DNA of 37,630 nt from contig JAGAPD010000040.1 in assembly GCA_017623435.1 (NCBI GenBank), forward strand, positions 1-37,630, written 5' to 3'. This DNA comes from Clostridia bacterium (GTDB lineage: Bacteria > Bacillota > Clostridia > Christensenellales > Pumilibacteraceae). Shown one piece after another: positions 1-8,249 of the stretch. Made by a program: the position numbers and the translations under genes. Position 1 is the stretch's first letter. Every line of letters begins with the position of its first letter. The notes under the pieces were generated by a model. It did not search any database. It was not told the origin of the DNA and worked only from the letters and a program-made list of their open reading frames with translations.

Positions 1-2
1 TG

Positions 3-35
3 TACTATAAAGACGGAAAATCTGCAAATGTGTAA
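3..35 (+). CDS. C-terminal end of a gene entering from the left edge (partial)
   Basis: A plus-strand frame is open from the window edge and stops with TAA at 33-35, encoding the last ten residues YYKDGKSANV. It is followed five bases later by a hairpin with a T-rich tail, the usual arrangement at a gene end. Ten residues are too few to name a family, and the open frame could be chance. Confidence 0.35.
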   Translation, partial: YYKDGKSANV

Positions 36-80
36 AAAAGAAAAATACGAGAAACACCGAAATGTTCTCGTATTTTTCTT
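33..80. terminator. Bidirectional intrinsic terminator
   Basis: Arms at about 40-56 and 63-78 (core TACGAGAA / TTCTCGTA with flanking A5/T5) form a long stem with one bulge. Read on the minus strand it is followed by CTTTTTTAC and would end the AraC operon. Read on the plus strand its own T-rich arm can end the gene stopping at 35. A second, weaker plus-strand hairpin (AAGAGC 126-131 / GCTCTT 149-154, then T5) lies just after it. Confidence 0.7.
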
Positions 81-157
81 CGCCTTCGCAATGCTCGTAA
101 TTCTTAATTCTTAAAAACTGTCCTTAAGAGCCCGAAGCATTAAGTCTTGCTCTTTTT

Positions 158-952
158 TTATTGATTATTCTTTTGGGTGCTACTCGGAGTTTCGCCCGTA
201 GCCTTTTTGTAATGCCTGCAAAAATATCCTAAGTTGTCAAAACCGCACAAATAACACACTTCGCTGACGGTGTACTCACCGCTTTTAAGAAGTGATTTAG
301 CCCTTTCGATACGCAAATTATTACGGTATTTCACAGGTGAAGTGCCGTATTTTTTTCTGAAAATCGTTCTGAATTCGCTAACGCTTAAATTAGACGCGCT
401 TGCGTATTGCGAAATAGGCAAATTTTCAAGATAAGTTTGACCAAGCAAATACTCCCCTGCGCGTATCTGCGAATAAGAAGTTTTGCTTGCCGTTTGCGCG
501 TTACTTAATTCGTAAAGCAAGCCTAAAAGCTTGTAAAACAGTTCTTTTCGCTTAAAAACTGCGAGTGGATGTTCGCTACTACCGTTTTGCTCAAACTCGT
601 TTATAACGCCTGCAACCCGTTCGTTTTCTTTCGTTACGACGCCTGCGTCATAAAACAGAAAGTCGCTGAAGTTTTCAAAATCGAAGTTCACCAAAACGAA
701 ATCGTTCACTTCGCTCTCATACCGCATAGCGTATTTATAACCGCGCGGAAGGTAGGCAAGCTCGCCTGCTTTAACGCAAAAGCTTTTGCCGTCCTCGTCA
801 AAAAAGCGCGACTGACCGCTACGAAGAAAGAAAAAACCGTGCGAAATTCTGCCGTTTTTTTTACGGTCCGCACCTAATTTTGGCGGTCGTTTGCCAAAAA
901 TCACGGAAATATTTTTGACGAGCAAGTTTTCTTCGCTACACGAACTTATCAA
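158..952 (-). CDS. AraC-family transcriptional regulator
   Basis: The N-terminal half resembles a cupin-type ligand-sensing domain (FFFLRSGQSRFFDEDG, then KAGELAYLPRG). The C-terminal ~100 residues form the paired helix-turn-helix DNA-binding domain: first HTH around ISQYASASNLSVSEF, second around VSEVCYLCGFDNLGYFCRHY, ending in the family-typical KATGETPS. The frame extends upstream to 1006, but I place the start at TTG 952. It overlaps the upstream stop (TTGA) and has GGGGGAAAG just ahead of it, giving 264 residues. It is the last gene of a three-gene operon and probably controls it or a nearby sugar or surface-protein locus. The effector is unknown. Confidence 0.85.
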   Translation of the reverse strand: MISSCSEENLLVKNISVIFGKRPPKLGADRKKNGRISHGFFFLRSGQSRFFDEDGKSFCVKAGELAYLPRGYKYAMRYESEVNDFVLVNFDFENFSDFLFYDAGVVTKENERVAGVINEFEQNGSSEHPLAVFKRKELFYKLLGLLYELSNAQTASKTSYSQIRAGEYLLGQTYLENLPISQYASASNLSVSEFRTIFRKKYGTSPVKYRNNLRIERAKSLLKSGEYTVSEVCYLCGFDNLGYFCRHYKKATGETPSSTQKNNQ

Positions 953-1989
953 TTTTTCTTTCCCCCAACGGTATTTAGCAGTACTTTTTGCAAAACGCTT
1001 TTGCAATAGTTACACTCTTCGCACATTCTACCACATTTTGAAGTTTTTGTAAACCAATCTTCGGGAAAAGCCTGATTATTTATTATATACGGCGACAGTA
1101 ATTCACCAAGACCTGGCTCTAACAAGTCCAAAGTGTTGCCTATATGATAGCCCCTTGCGTACGCACCCACTACCATTCCAGGTAGCGCGTGCATTCTCGT
1201 AGCAAGTTTTACCACGTCAACTACGCCCTCGTAATTATTGATATCCTCGGGCCTAATCCAAGTGTTTTGTAAAAGCGTATGCCATTTTTCGCGGTCACGA
1301 AGCATTCTTCTGCAAACGAGCGGATTGAAATCGTCCGCGTTTTTTTGCATGGAAATTTGCGTTTCGTGCGCCACGAGGTTATCGTGGAAAATTTGCCCTG
1401 CGCAGTTAGCGTAGCAGCCGCTATTAGCGAGCATAATAATTTTTTTGCCATTAGCATCCGCCCACGATCTGATCTTTTTAAGGTAGTTTATATCGCGGTT
1501 ATACTCCCTTTGGATATGGTAGGAGTCAAACAAGTCCGCAACCTGCTCAAGCGCGTTAACTCTACCCAGTTTCATATTAACGGACGAGCGCACTTCTATT
1601 TGCGGAAAATGCTTTTTTACGACGTGCGCCACGAATAGCGAGGCGGTAGTTACGATATCAACCGCGCAGTCTATTGCGCCAAGGTATTCTATTACTGAAA
1701 TAATCTTATTTTCAAGGCTTTTAGAGAGTGATTGCTCGCCGTAACAATTTGCATTAAACAACAGGTCGAGCTTAATTCCTAAGCTCTTGATTTTTTGCAG
1801 TTCCTCTTCCGTTCTGCGTTGCGCGTCCCAGTCCGTATAGCCGTTACGCGTTGCAATAACGCTACGGCCCGACGGAATATCCTGCCACGCAAAGAAAACC
1901 TCGCTGATGCTTTGGCGATAATCGTACACTATTTGAGAAAAGGGCTCTTCGCCCTCTTCGTACAACTGAAATCCTACTGCGTATTTCAT
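949..1989 (-). CDS. U32-peptidase-like TIM-barrel protein with a Cys-rich C-terminus
   Basis: 346 residues. The fold signature resembles the U32 'collagenase-like' family, now known to include Fe-S proteins of tRNA/rRNA and quinone hydroxylation. Segments supporting this are LLFNANCYG, the strand-like RSSVNMKLG and the motif LANSGCYANCAGQIFH. The C-terminus carries CGRMCEECNYC, a C-x3-C-x2-C-x2-C cluster compatible with an Fe-S centre. It starts two bases after the stop of the upstream Fe-S gene with no good ribosome binding site of its own, so translation is probably coupled. The substrate cannot be inferred. Together with the upstream gene it suggests a redox modification step. A stand-alone TIM-barrel enzyme of another family is the alternative. 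Confidence 0.6.
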   Translation of the reverse strand: MKYAVGFQLYEEGEEPFSQIVYDYRQSISEVFFAWQDIPSGRSVIATRNGYTDWDAQRRTEEELQKIKSLGIKLDLLFNANCYGEQSLSKSLENKIISVIEYLGAIDCAVDIVTTASLFVAHVVKKHFPQIEVRSSVNMKLGRVNALEQVADLFDSYHIQREYNRDINYLKKIRSWADANGKKIIMLANSGCYANCAGQIFHDNLVAHETQISMQKNADDFNPLVCRRMLRDREKWHTLLQNTWIRPEDINNYEGVVDVVKLATRMHALPGMVVGAYARGYHIGNTLDLLEPGLGELLSPYIINNQAFPEDWFTKTSKCGRMCEECNYCKSVLQKVLLNTVGGKKN

Positions 1990-1991
1990 AA

Positions 1992-3041
1992 TTAATCGGT
2001 GGTGGAATCTTCGTCACATTTAGAGTTGACTGAATTCAAGCCTTCGTACGGCGCTTTGTAGGATGCGGGCTTATCCTTTGCAATACCCTCTTCGGACCAG
2101 TCAAGTCTCCAAGGCTTGTTCGTTCTGAACGGACTGTGGAATTTATTTTTAAGCACGCCACGGCGCTCCAAGCTTATCATACACGCTCTCGTACAGCCAC
2201 TTGCACCGCAAATCGCTTTACCAGAGATATAAAGATTTCTGGGCTTGTGATAGAAGGGCGAGAAGGACGCAGGCTTCCAGTCCGTTGAGCCGGGGATATA
2301 ATCGCCCGTTTCACCTTCGGCTACGCGTTCAGCACCGATAAAGGTCTGGTCGCACTTGTTCATATCAACGTCCGCCCATTCAAGCTCGTAACCGCCAACG
2401 TTGTCTTTTATAGTCTTATCGGCAGGAATACAGCCGCTGGGGCACTCCCTAACGCACGCCATACATCTGTTGCAAAGCGTACCGGGCTTCATAATCGGAT
2501 CGGGTTCAAGCTCCATATCCGTTATGATAATACCTATTCTTACTCGCGGACCAAACTCGGGCGTGAGTAACATTTTCGAATAGCCTATTTCGCCCAGTCC
2601 GCACAAAAATCCCGCGATTCTCATACTGATCATAACGTCGGGAACGGCCTTTCCTTCCGCTACGGGACGGGCGTAATTTTCAAACAAATAGCCGTTGCCG
2701 TCGATTGCGCGCCAGTCGGACTGATGGCCCATAGGTACTGCCTCGTATCCCTCGTCCTCAATCATTTTGCTCAGATTGATTACGGTCATAGGCATATACA
2801 GGTAAGTAATTCCGCCGTAGCCCATTGCTGAATAGTTGGAAAAATACGTACCCTCTTCCACGCCACGAAGCGAACCGCGGAAAACACGAAAGCCAAGCGC
2901 GATTATAGACTTCGCCCTTGGCATTATTTGTTTGGGATCCATTTGCGACGGAGCCGTACTCCAACGGTCAATCGAACCGATACCCACGATATCCGCGCCT
3001 AATCTTTTTGCCTCCCTTTTAATATCTTCAGAAGTTATCAT
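1992..3041 (-). CDS. QueG/reductive-dehalogenase-like 4Fe-4S protein
   Basis: 349 residues. CNRCMACVRECPSGCI near the middle is a classical 4Fe-4S ferredoxin motif, and CGASGCTRAC near the C-terminus supplies further cysteines. The N-terminal half (ADIVGIGSIDRW, RAKSIIALGFRV, GFLCGLGEIGYSKMLLTPEFGP) matches the layout of epoxyqueuosine reductase and reductive-dehalogenase-like proteins, in which a cobalamin-binding domain precedes the Fe-S domain. I chose ATG 3041 over GTG 3053 because GAGGTG lies five bases before it. First gene of the operon with the U32-like and AraC genes, behind a consensus promoter. Role in queuosine synthesis is not shown: the family is broad and the neighbours are not queuosine genes. 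Confidence 0.7.
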   Translation of the reverse strand: MITSEDIKREAKRLGADIVGIGSIDRWSTAPSQMDPKQIMPRAKSIIALGFRVFRGSLRGVEEGTYFSNYSAMGYGGITYLYMPMTVINLSKMIEDEGYEAVPMGHQSDWRAIDGNGYLFENYARPVAEGKAVPDVMISMRIAGFLCGLGEIGYSKMLLTPEFGPRVRIGIIITDMELEPDPIMKPGTLCNRCMACVRECPSGCIPADKTIKDNVGGYELEWADVDMNKCDQTFIGAERVAEGETGDYIPGSTDWKPASFSPFYHKPRNLYISGKAICGASGCTRACMISLERRGVLKNKFHSPFRTNKPWRLDWSEEGIAKDKPASYKAPYEGLNSVNSKCDEDSTTD

Positions 3042-3069
3042 ATTACACCTCACGACAAAGTATAACTAA

Positions 3070-3098
3070 ATTATACGATATCAGAGAGTTTTTTTCAA
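3070..3098 (-). promoter_or_regulatory. Sigma-A-type promoter of the Fe-S/U32/AraC operon
   Basis: On the minus strand, TTGAAA (3093-3098) and TATAAT (3070-3075) are separated by 17 bases, a near-consensus vegetative promoter about 29 bases upstream of the start codon at 3041. Confidence 0.75.
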
Positions 3099-3137
3099 TA
3101 AACAAAACGATTAGATTTTTACACAAAACGCTTGATT

Positions 3138-3794
3138 TCACTCGTCACTCGTGGAGGCGGTTTCGTCGCTTATGTAGTCGCAAGTAATTTTGTTGACGGA
3201 CAGTTCGTACGCAGTACGCTCTTCCACTCTGTCGTCGTCTAATTTTTTGTTGTACTTTCTGCTTTGAATCCGTCCGCTGATGCTTATGCTTTGCCCTACG
3301 CAAGCGTGGCGCACGAAACGCGCGTTTCTACCCCAAGCAATGCAGGGAATATAATCGGACTTGTTATAGCCACGGTTGACGGCAACCAAAAGGTCGCAAA
3401 TCTCACGGTTAAAGGGCGTCGTGCGGTACACGGGCGGTTTGCAAACGTAGCCGTTCAGTTCAACTACGTTGGGGTTTTGCTCGTCCTCGTCGTTTTCTAA
3501 AAAGTCACGGACGAAAATTGTGAGCATCAGTTTACTTTTCTCGTTTTCAAGCTTGTTGTAACTGCGGAATTGCCCGTCGATAGTGACCTTATTGCCTACC
3601 GTTAGATCCGTTCCCAGCATAAGCCGTTCGGACACGGTTACGGGTAGTTCGTCGCGCTGACCGCTAAGCCGAGGTACGCTAACGAAAAATTCGTAAAAGC
3701 CCTCGCCGTAAAGCTCGTGAGAATACTTTGGAGTGGTAAGCACCTCGCCCGTTAAGTACACTTTGTTGTTTGCCGAATAATTTTCCAAGTTCAT
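3138..3794 (-). CDS. SSB-like protein with two OB folds
   Basis: 218 residues. Two consecutive OB-fold-like halves are visible: residues ~8-100 (VYLTGEVLTTPKYSHELYGE, LPVTVSERL, GNKVTIDGQFRSYNK) and ~110-210 (VELNGYVCKPPVYRTTP, DYIPCIAWGRNARF, ISISGRIQSRKY). This tandem form is, from memory, a common Clostridial relative of single-stranded DNA-binding protein. It lacks the acidic glycine-rich tail and terminal DIPF of canonical SSB, ending in ETASTSDE. It presumably binds single-stranded nucleic acid, but is unlikely to be the main replicative SSB. The start at 3794 has AGGATAGGTG ahead of it, overlapping the stop of the deacetylase gene seven bases upstream, so the two are cotranscribed. Confidence 0.75.
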   Translation of the reverse strand: MNLENYSANNKVYLTGEVLTTPKYSHELYGEGFYEFFVSVPRLSGQRDELPVTVSERLMLGTDLTVGNKVTIDGQFRSYNKLENEKSKLMLTIFVRDFLENDEDEQNPNVVELNGYVCKPPVYRTTPFNREICDLLVAVNRGYNKSDYIPCIAWGRNARFVRHACVGQSISISGRIQSRKYNKKLDDDRVEERTAYELSVNKITCDYISDETASTSDE

Positions 3795-3801
3795 CTTGCA
3801 C

Positions 3802-4575
3802 CTATCCTTCTATGCGTATTTGTTTCCCCGTGTGGTCAATTTCGTAATTTTCCTTATAAATAAGGTCGGAAACGCACACGAAGTTATAACCTTTGTTTTT
3901 CAATCCTTCAATAATAAGTGGCAAAGCCTCAACCGTATGCTCGCCGTCGTTATGCATCAAAACTATACTTCCTTTATTTGCCTTTTTAAGTACTCTCGCG
4001 CTAATCTGTCCAGCGGACAATCCTTTCCAGTCCAGCGTATCCACGTCCCATTGAATAGTAAAAAGCCCCTTGCCTTCCGCCACCGATAACACCTTGTCGC
4101 TATACTCGCCAAAGGGCGCACGAAAAAGAGTAATTTCTTTGCCCGTGATACCCTTAATGATAGAGATTGACGTATCAAGCTCGGTTGCGATTTGCTCGCT
4201 CGAAAGCTTATTTAAATGAGGATGCGTGTTTGAGTGCGTGCCTATTTCCATTCTTCCGCTTTCCGACAGTTTTTTGAGCGTATCAGAGTACTTTTCTGCC
4301 CAGAATCCCACACAAAAGAAGGTAGCACGTATATCGTAGTTTTGCAAAATTTCCAAAATTTTGAGCGTCTTGTCCGCGCCCCAACTCGCATCAAAAGTAA
4401 GCGCGATATTAGGCTCGTTCGTGTCCACGCAGTATATAGGAAGTTTACGCGTGGTGCGTCCTGCCATGACTACGTGAGCGCCGCTATGCCACATAGTGGC
4501 AAACGAAACCACGAGTGCAATCGCACACAAAAAAAAGGCAACTATTCTTCTTTTTTTAAGGATCAGAAACTTCAT
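3802..4575 (-). CDS. Polysaccharide deacetylase (PdaB-like)
   Basis: 257 residues with an N-terminal membrane anchor or uncleaved signal (IVAFFLCAIALVVSFATMW) and a NodB-homology domain. The motifs are in order: ALTFDASWGAD (catalytic and metal Asp), THSNTHPHL (metal His), FRAPFGEYS, WDVDTLDWKG and IVLMHNDG. It should remove acetyl groups from a cell-wall or other N-acetylated glycan outside the membrane. The closest remembered group is the sporulation-associated PdaB family, but sporulation is not demonstrated here. AAGGAAG precedes the ATG. First gene of a two-gene unit with the SSB-like gene. Confidence 0.85.
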   Translation of the reverse strand: MKFLILKKRRIVAFFLCAIALVVSFATMWHSGAHVVMAGRTTRKLPIYCVDTNEPNIALTFDASWGADKTLKILEILQNYDIRATFFCVGFWAEKYSDTLKKLSESGRMEIGTHSNTHPHLNKLSSEQIATELDTSISIIKGITGKEITLFRAPFGEYSDKVLSVAEGKGLFTIQWDVDTLDWKGLSAGQISARVLKKANKGSIVLMHNDGEHTVEALPLIIEGLKNKGYNFVCVSDLIYKENYEIDHTGKQIRIEG

Positions 4576-4590
4576 CTTCCTTACACTCCC

Positions 4591-4599
4591 ATTATAGCA
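4591..4599 (-). promoter_or_regulatory. Extended -10 promoter of the deacetylase gene
   Basis: Minus-strand TGC-TATAAT is an extended -10 element (TGnTATAAT) with no good -35 hexamer. It would give a leader of only about ten bases before the ATG at 4575. Confidence 0.55.
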
Positions 4600-4804
4600 T
4601 ACAAGCGCAAAATCCGTTTTGCCCCGTATTTCAATTTTTCGTCGCTTTTAGTTACTTTCCGTCTAATAAAAACGATTACACGCTTAAAAAACGCAGGCTA
4701 TTAAAAATATATGCCTGCGCCACTACGGTTATGATAATAATATAAAAAAATAACCCCTCTTTTTCGTACAACGCTCCACTTTTTTTCATTGCCGTTAAAA
4801 TTAG

Positions 4805-4833
4805 TTGACACGGACGAATTTATATATTATTAT
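4805..4833 (+). promoter_or_regulatory. Sigma-A-type promoter of the GH28-like gene
   Basis: TTGACA (4805-4810), 17-base spacer, TATTAT (4828-4833). The predicted transcript begins near 4840, which rules out the ATG at 4839 and supports ATG 4866. Confidence 0.75.
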
Positions 4834-4865
4834 TAAAAATGCGGATAAATGCACGGGAGCGCAAT

Positions 4866-6005
4866 ATGAATCTTTATAACGACAAACAAAAAGACGATAC
4901 CAAAAAAATTCAGGATTTACTGGACGAAGGCGGAATCGTTACGATAGATAACGGCGATTATTTTATTTCCAAAACGCTTATTATTCATTCTGACACTACA
5001 TTTATTTTAGCGCCAAACGCTAAGCTTATTCTGAAAGATAACGCAAGATGCGCGCTTATTGAAAACGAGCATTTCAGAGGTGGTGGCAGGGACTATAATA
5101 TCCAAGTAATAGGTGGAATTTTTGACGGCAACTCGGATAACCAAGGATTTGACTGCTACGACTTAATAGAACATAGAAACGATTTTTCGTATGATCCCGA
5201 TAGATATAGTGGAAAACTAATTCGTTTTTGCCACGTAGATAAAATAACGCTGAAAGATTTGACCGTTCGCAATCCCAACGGATACGGAATACAAATAGGC
5301 GATACCGTGGATTTTATAGTAAAAGATATCTTCTTTGATTACAACTGGCACTACGGCTGTACCGACGGCGTGCATATTAACGGCCCTGCTCGTGAAGGAG
5401 TAATTGAAAATTTGTCGGGCACGACTAACGACGATATGGTTTCACTAACGCCCGTTGACGAGCAACACGCCGAATGTAGCGAAGGCGAAATTAAAAATAT
5501 AACTATTCGTAACGTTACCGCAAATAACGGCTATTCGGGTGTAAGACTTTTGTCCTGTGGAAATTACCCGTTAACGCAAATAAAAGTTGACGGGGTTTAC
5601 GGCGATTACCGTCATAACGCCCTCCTTTTAGGTCACCACTACGCTCGCCCAAGCGACACGCGAAACTGGTTCGACGATATCGTTATAGAAAACGTTCGTG
5701 CAAACAAAAGTAGCACACCGCTTGATAATTCTTGCTTTACACTTTGGGAAGAAGGCGCTATTGAAACTCTTCCCGTTATTTGGCTTTTTAACGATATAAA
5801 TATCGGCAAAATTGCTTTTAAGAATATTTACCGCTACGAAAGTGTAAAAACAAACACTTCTCTACTTAAAATCGAAAAGGACGTAACCGTGGACACGCTT
5901 TTATTAGATAACGTACGGCAAACGCTAACTGAAGGCTCTGACGGTAAACTATTAGAACTTAACGGAACTATTAAAAACTTAGTCAAAGTAAACGTAACGG
6001 AATAA
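4866..6005 (+). CDS. GH28/pectin-lyase-fold glycosidase-like protein
   Basis: 379 residues. It begins with the segment usual in polygalacturonase-like right-handed beta-helix proteins (DDTKKIQDLLDEGGIVTIDNGDYFISKTLIIHSDTTF; only its start, DDTKKIQDLL, and middle, GDYFISKTLI, need be noted). Core motifs correspond to GH28: CTDGVHINGP for NTDG, GTTNDDMVSL for the catalytic DD, and SGVRLLS for RIK-like. GHH may stand in for GHG. There is no signal peptide, so it probably acts in the cytoplasm on imported oligosaccharides. I chose ATG 4866 because GGGAG lies seven bases upstream and the promoter places the transcript start after the first ATG. It converges with a sugar isomerase/dehydrogenase pair, consistent with uronate or glycan use. 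Exact substrate unknown. Confidence 0.75.
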   Translation: MNLYNDKQKDDTKKIQDLLDEGGIVTIDNGDYFISKTLIIHSDTTFILAPNAKLILKDNARCALIENEHFRGGGRDYNIQVIGGIFDGNSDNQGFDCYDLIEHRNDFSYDPDRYSGKLIRFCHVDKITLKDLTVRNPNGYGIQIGDTVDFIVKDIFFDYNWHYGCTDGVHINGPAREGVIENLSGTTNDDMVSLTPVDEQHAECSEGEIKNITIRNVTANNGYSGVRLLSCGNYPLTQIKVDGVYGDYRHNALLLGHHYARPSDTRNWFDDIVIENVRANKSSTPLDNSCFTLWEEGAIETLPVIWLFNDINIGKIAFKNIYRYESVKTNTSLLKIEKDVTVDTLLLDNVRQTLTEGSDGKLLELNGTIKNLVKVNVTE

Positions 6006-6010
6006 AACAA

Positions 6011-6042
6011 AAACTCCCTCAGGCTTTAACCCAAGGGAGTTT
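6011..6042. terminator. Bidirectional terminator between convergent genes
   Basis: A nine-base-pair stem AAACTCCCT / AGGGAGTTT with a 14-base loop is followed by TTTAATTTTT on the plus strand and TTTTGTTTT on the minus strand. It sits between the convergent stops at 6005 and 6066. Confidence 0.85.
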
Positions 6043-6065
6043 TAATTTTTAAGTATTTACTTTAA

Positions 6066-6911
6066 TTAAAGACCAAACTTTTCTTTGAGATACTGGCGGC
6101 TGATGCGTGCGTCCTCAAAGGGATCGCCGTCGTACCATTGATCCTTTTCGTAGATTACGTACGAGATTTTGCTCTTCTTTACAGCGTCAACGATAGGCTC
6201 GAAGTCCTGAACGCCCTTACCAAGAGGCATAAACTTGAACGCCGTCTCAGCCTGCGTTTTCTTTCTTTCGATTTCCTTACCGTTCTCGTCAATAAGCGCG
6301 TAAACAGCGCCACCGCCCATTTCAGTCGCGTAGAAGTCCTTAAAATGAACGAGCTCGCTACGGTCAGCGTACTTATTAACGTATTTTACGGGATCTTCGC
6401 CACCGTATTTAACCCAGCAAAGATCAAGCTCGGGCTTAATTAGCGTTTCGTCAACGTCGGTGTAAAGACGGTCGAGAATATACTCGTCACCCTCTTTCTC
6501 AAACTCAAAATCGTGGTTGTGGTAACCAAGCGTAATGCCGTTTTCTTTTAAGAATTCGCCCGTCTTTTTAAGCTGGGCAACGAACTGTGCGTACTTTTGC
6601 TCGTCGTGGAAAACGGTTTTATCCATCCAGGGAACTACGCTGTGCTTAATGCCCACTTCTTTGAGGTACGCAACCATCTGTTTTGCGCTCTCCTCCTCTA
6701 AATACGGATCGATAGACTGATGAACGGAGATGGGATTAAGGTTATATTTTTCGCAAAGCGCCTTTACTTCGCTGGCGCTTTTACCGCAAAAACCTGCGAA
6801 TTCTACGCAGTCGTAGCCCATTTCAGCTACTTTTTTGAGCGTAGCGTCCATATCCTTTTCCATTTCTTCGCGGAGCGAATAAAGCTGGATACCGATATTA
6901 AGCTTTTCCAT
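6066..6911 (-). CDS. Sugar phosphate isomerase/epimerase (AP-endonuclease-2 TIM barrel)
   Basis: 281 residues. IGIQLYSLREEM at the N-terminus, YDCVEFAGF, ISVHQSI, GYHNHDFEF, ELDLCWVKYGG, LVHFKDF and VIYEKDQ follow the xylose-isomerase-like TIM-barrel family (IolE/IolI and tagatose-epimerase relatives). The His, Asp and Glu residues in these segments are the likely divalent-metal ligands. It probably interconverts a sugar or sugar-derived keto/inosose intermediate. It starts two bases after the stop of the Gfo/Idh/MocA gene, with GAGG seven bases before the ATG, so both are made from one transcript. The substrate is not deducible. Confidence 0.85.
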   Translation of the reverse strand: MEKLNIGIQLYSLREEMEKDMDATLKKVAEMGYDCVEFAGFCGKSASEVKALCEKYNLNPISVHQSIDPYLEEESAKQMVAYLKEVGIKHSVVPWMDKTVFHDEQKYAQFVAQLKKTGEFLKENGITLGYHNHDFEFEKEGDEYILDRLYTDVDETLIKPELDLCWVKYGGEDPVKYVNKYADRSELVHFKDFYATEMGGGAVYALIDENGKEIERKKTQAETAFKFMPLGKGVQDFEPIVDAVKKSKISYVIYEKDQWYDGDPFEDARISRQYLKEKFGL

Positions 6912-6913
6912 AA

Positions 6914-8101
6914 TTATACCTCGGGAATTTCGATAGTGATTTCCTTGCCTGCCTCTGCGGACTTGATAATACCGTCGATAATCGCCTGATTGATAATGAT
7001 TTCAGCGGTAGAAACGGGAGATTTTCCGCCCGTAATAATTGCGTCGAAGAAGGAACGGATTTTCTCGTAGAATACGCCGTTTGCAGGGGGAGCGATAATG
7101 GGTATTACAGTTTCAACCTGAGATTCAGCCATTTCGCTGTAAATCTTCATAGGTCCGCCTACCGAGCCGTTCCAGCACTCGGTCGAGGGGATACGGAGCG
7201 AGCCTTTCTTACCCATAATAATGGTGTCGCCGGGGGTGTCGAGATTCATTGCCCAAGCGATTCTAAAGTCAAGGATGATTCCGCCTTCAAGACGAATAAA
7301 GCCTGCTGCGAAGTCGTCAACGGTGAACGCTTTGGAATATTCTTCTCTCTTATCCTTTGCGTATCCGCAGTAGTTGGGATCTTTACCGAACCAAGCGGAC
7401 TTGTAACCGCTTACGGTAAGGGGCTTGGGATAACCGATAGCGTTGAGCACCATATCGAGCGAATAGCATCCGATATCGCCCATAGCACCGATACCTGCCG
7501 TTTCGTCAGCGATAAAGGAAGTGCCGAAGGGCGTGGGAATACCTCTTCTTCTGCCACCACCCGTCTGGATGTAATAAATATCGCCAAGGATACCCGACTC
7601 TACGATTTCCTTGATTTTCTTCATATTAGGATCCATTCTGGGCTGGAATCCGATAGAAAGGATTTTACCGCTTTCCTTTTCCGCTCTTCTCATCTCAACT
7701 GCCTCGTCAAGAGTAACGGACATAGGCTTTTCGCAAAGAACGTTTACGCCCTTTTTAAGCGCGTAAATACTGCACTCTGCGTGCGTGCGGTTATAGGTAC
7801 AAACGGATACGGCATCAAGGTCCGTTTCCGCGTCAAGAAGCTCCTTGTGCGAAAGATAGCATCTTGCATCCGTAAGATTCCACTTCTCAGCAAAAGCCTT
7901 TGCTTTTCCGGGAACGAGGTCGGCAAGAGCAACGATTTCAACGTCCTCCATTTTGAGCATTTCGTTTGCGTGAGCGTCGGCAATCCAACCCGTACCGATA
8001 ATACCTACGCGCAATTTTCTACCCGATTTGATTTCTTCTTTAGCGGGAGCATTCTTGAATTCGTCCATAATGCTCAAGCTGTCTTTCTTTTTGCAAGCCA
8101 T
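6914..8101 (-). CDS. Gfo/Idh/MocA-family NAD(P)-dependent oxidoreductase
   Basis: 395 residues. After a ~28-residue N-terminal extension comes a Rossmann fold (LRVGIIGTGWIADAHANEM), then CEKPMSVTLDEAVEM with the conserved Glu-Lys-Pro, and the C-terminal barrel with GIGAMGDIGCYSLD containing the usual catalytic-region Asp. It oxidises or reduces a sugar or cyclitol. GGAGG lies ten bases before the ATG. A minus-strand TATAAT at 8143-8148 may be its -10, but I see no convincing -35. Paired with the downstream isomerase and convergent to a GH28-like gene, it fits a catabolic route for a pectin- or glycan-derived sugar. Confidence 0.9.
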   Translation of the reverse strand: MACKKKDSLSIMDEFKNAPAKEEIKSGRKLRVGIIGTGWIADAHANEMLKMEDVEIVALADLVPGKAKAFAEKWNLTDARCYLSHKELLDAETDLDAVSVCTYNRTHAECSIYALKKGVNVLCEKPMSVTLDEAVEMRRAEKESGKILSIGFQPRMDPNMKKIKEIVESGILGDIYYIQTGGGRRRGIPTPFGTSFIADETAGIGAMGDIGCYSLDMVLNAIGYPKPLTVSGYKSAWFGKDPNYCGYAKDKREEYSKAFTVDDFAAGFIRLEGGIILDFRIAWAMNLDTPGDTIIMGKKGSLRIPSTECWNGSVGGPMKIYSEMAESQVETVIPIIAPPANGVFYEKIRSFFDAIITGGKSPVSTAEIIINQAIIDGIIKSAEAGKEITIEIPEV

Positions 8102-8249
8102 TTATATTTTTCCTCCGATTTAATTTTTTTATCGTTATTATAATTATACAATACTATATTGCGGTTTTCCTATCACTTTTCTATAAATAATTTTCAAATA
8201 TTGACTTTTTGATGAAGTTTTAGCGTTTTTCGTTTCAAAATTAGCACTA

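Larger units (their letters stand above)
4576..4838. other. Divergent intergenic region with two inverted repeats
   Basis: Besides the two outward promoters it holds a stem CGCAGGC (4692-4698) / GCCTGCG (4713-4719) with a 14-base loop. On the minus strand this stem is followed by six T, so it reads as an intrinsic terminator. A second inverted repeat is GGTTAT (4728-4733) / ATAACC (4751-4756). No protein gene is visible here. Confidence 0.5.

Noticed and set aside
126..159. AAGAGC / GCTCTT hairpin with T-run as an independent terminator
   Set aside because: The stem is six pairs with a 17-base loop and overlaps the AraC stop; the neighbouring hairpin at 33-80 is far stronger.
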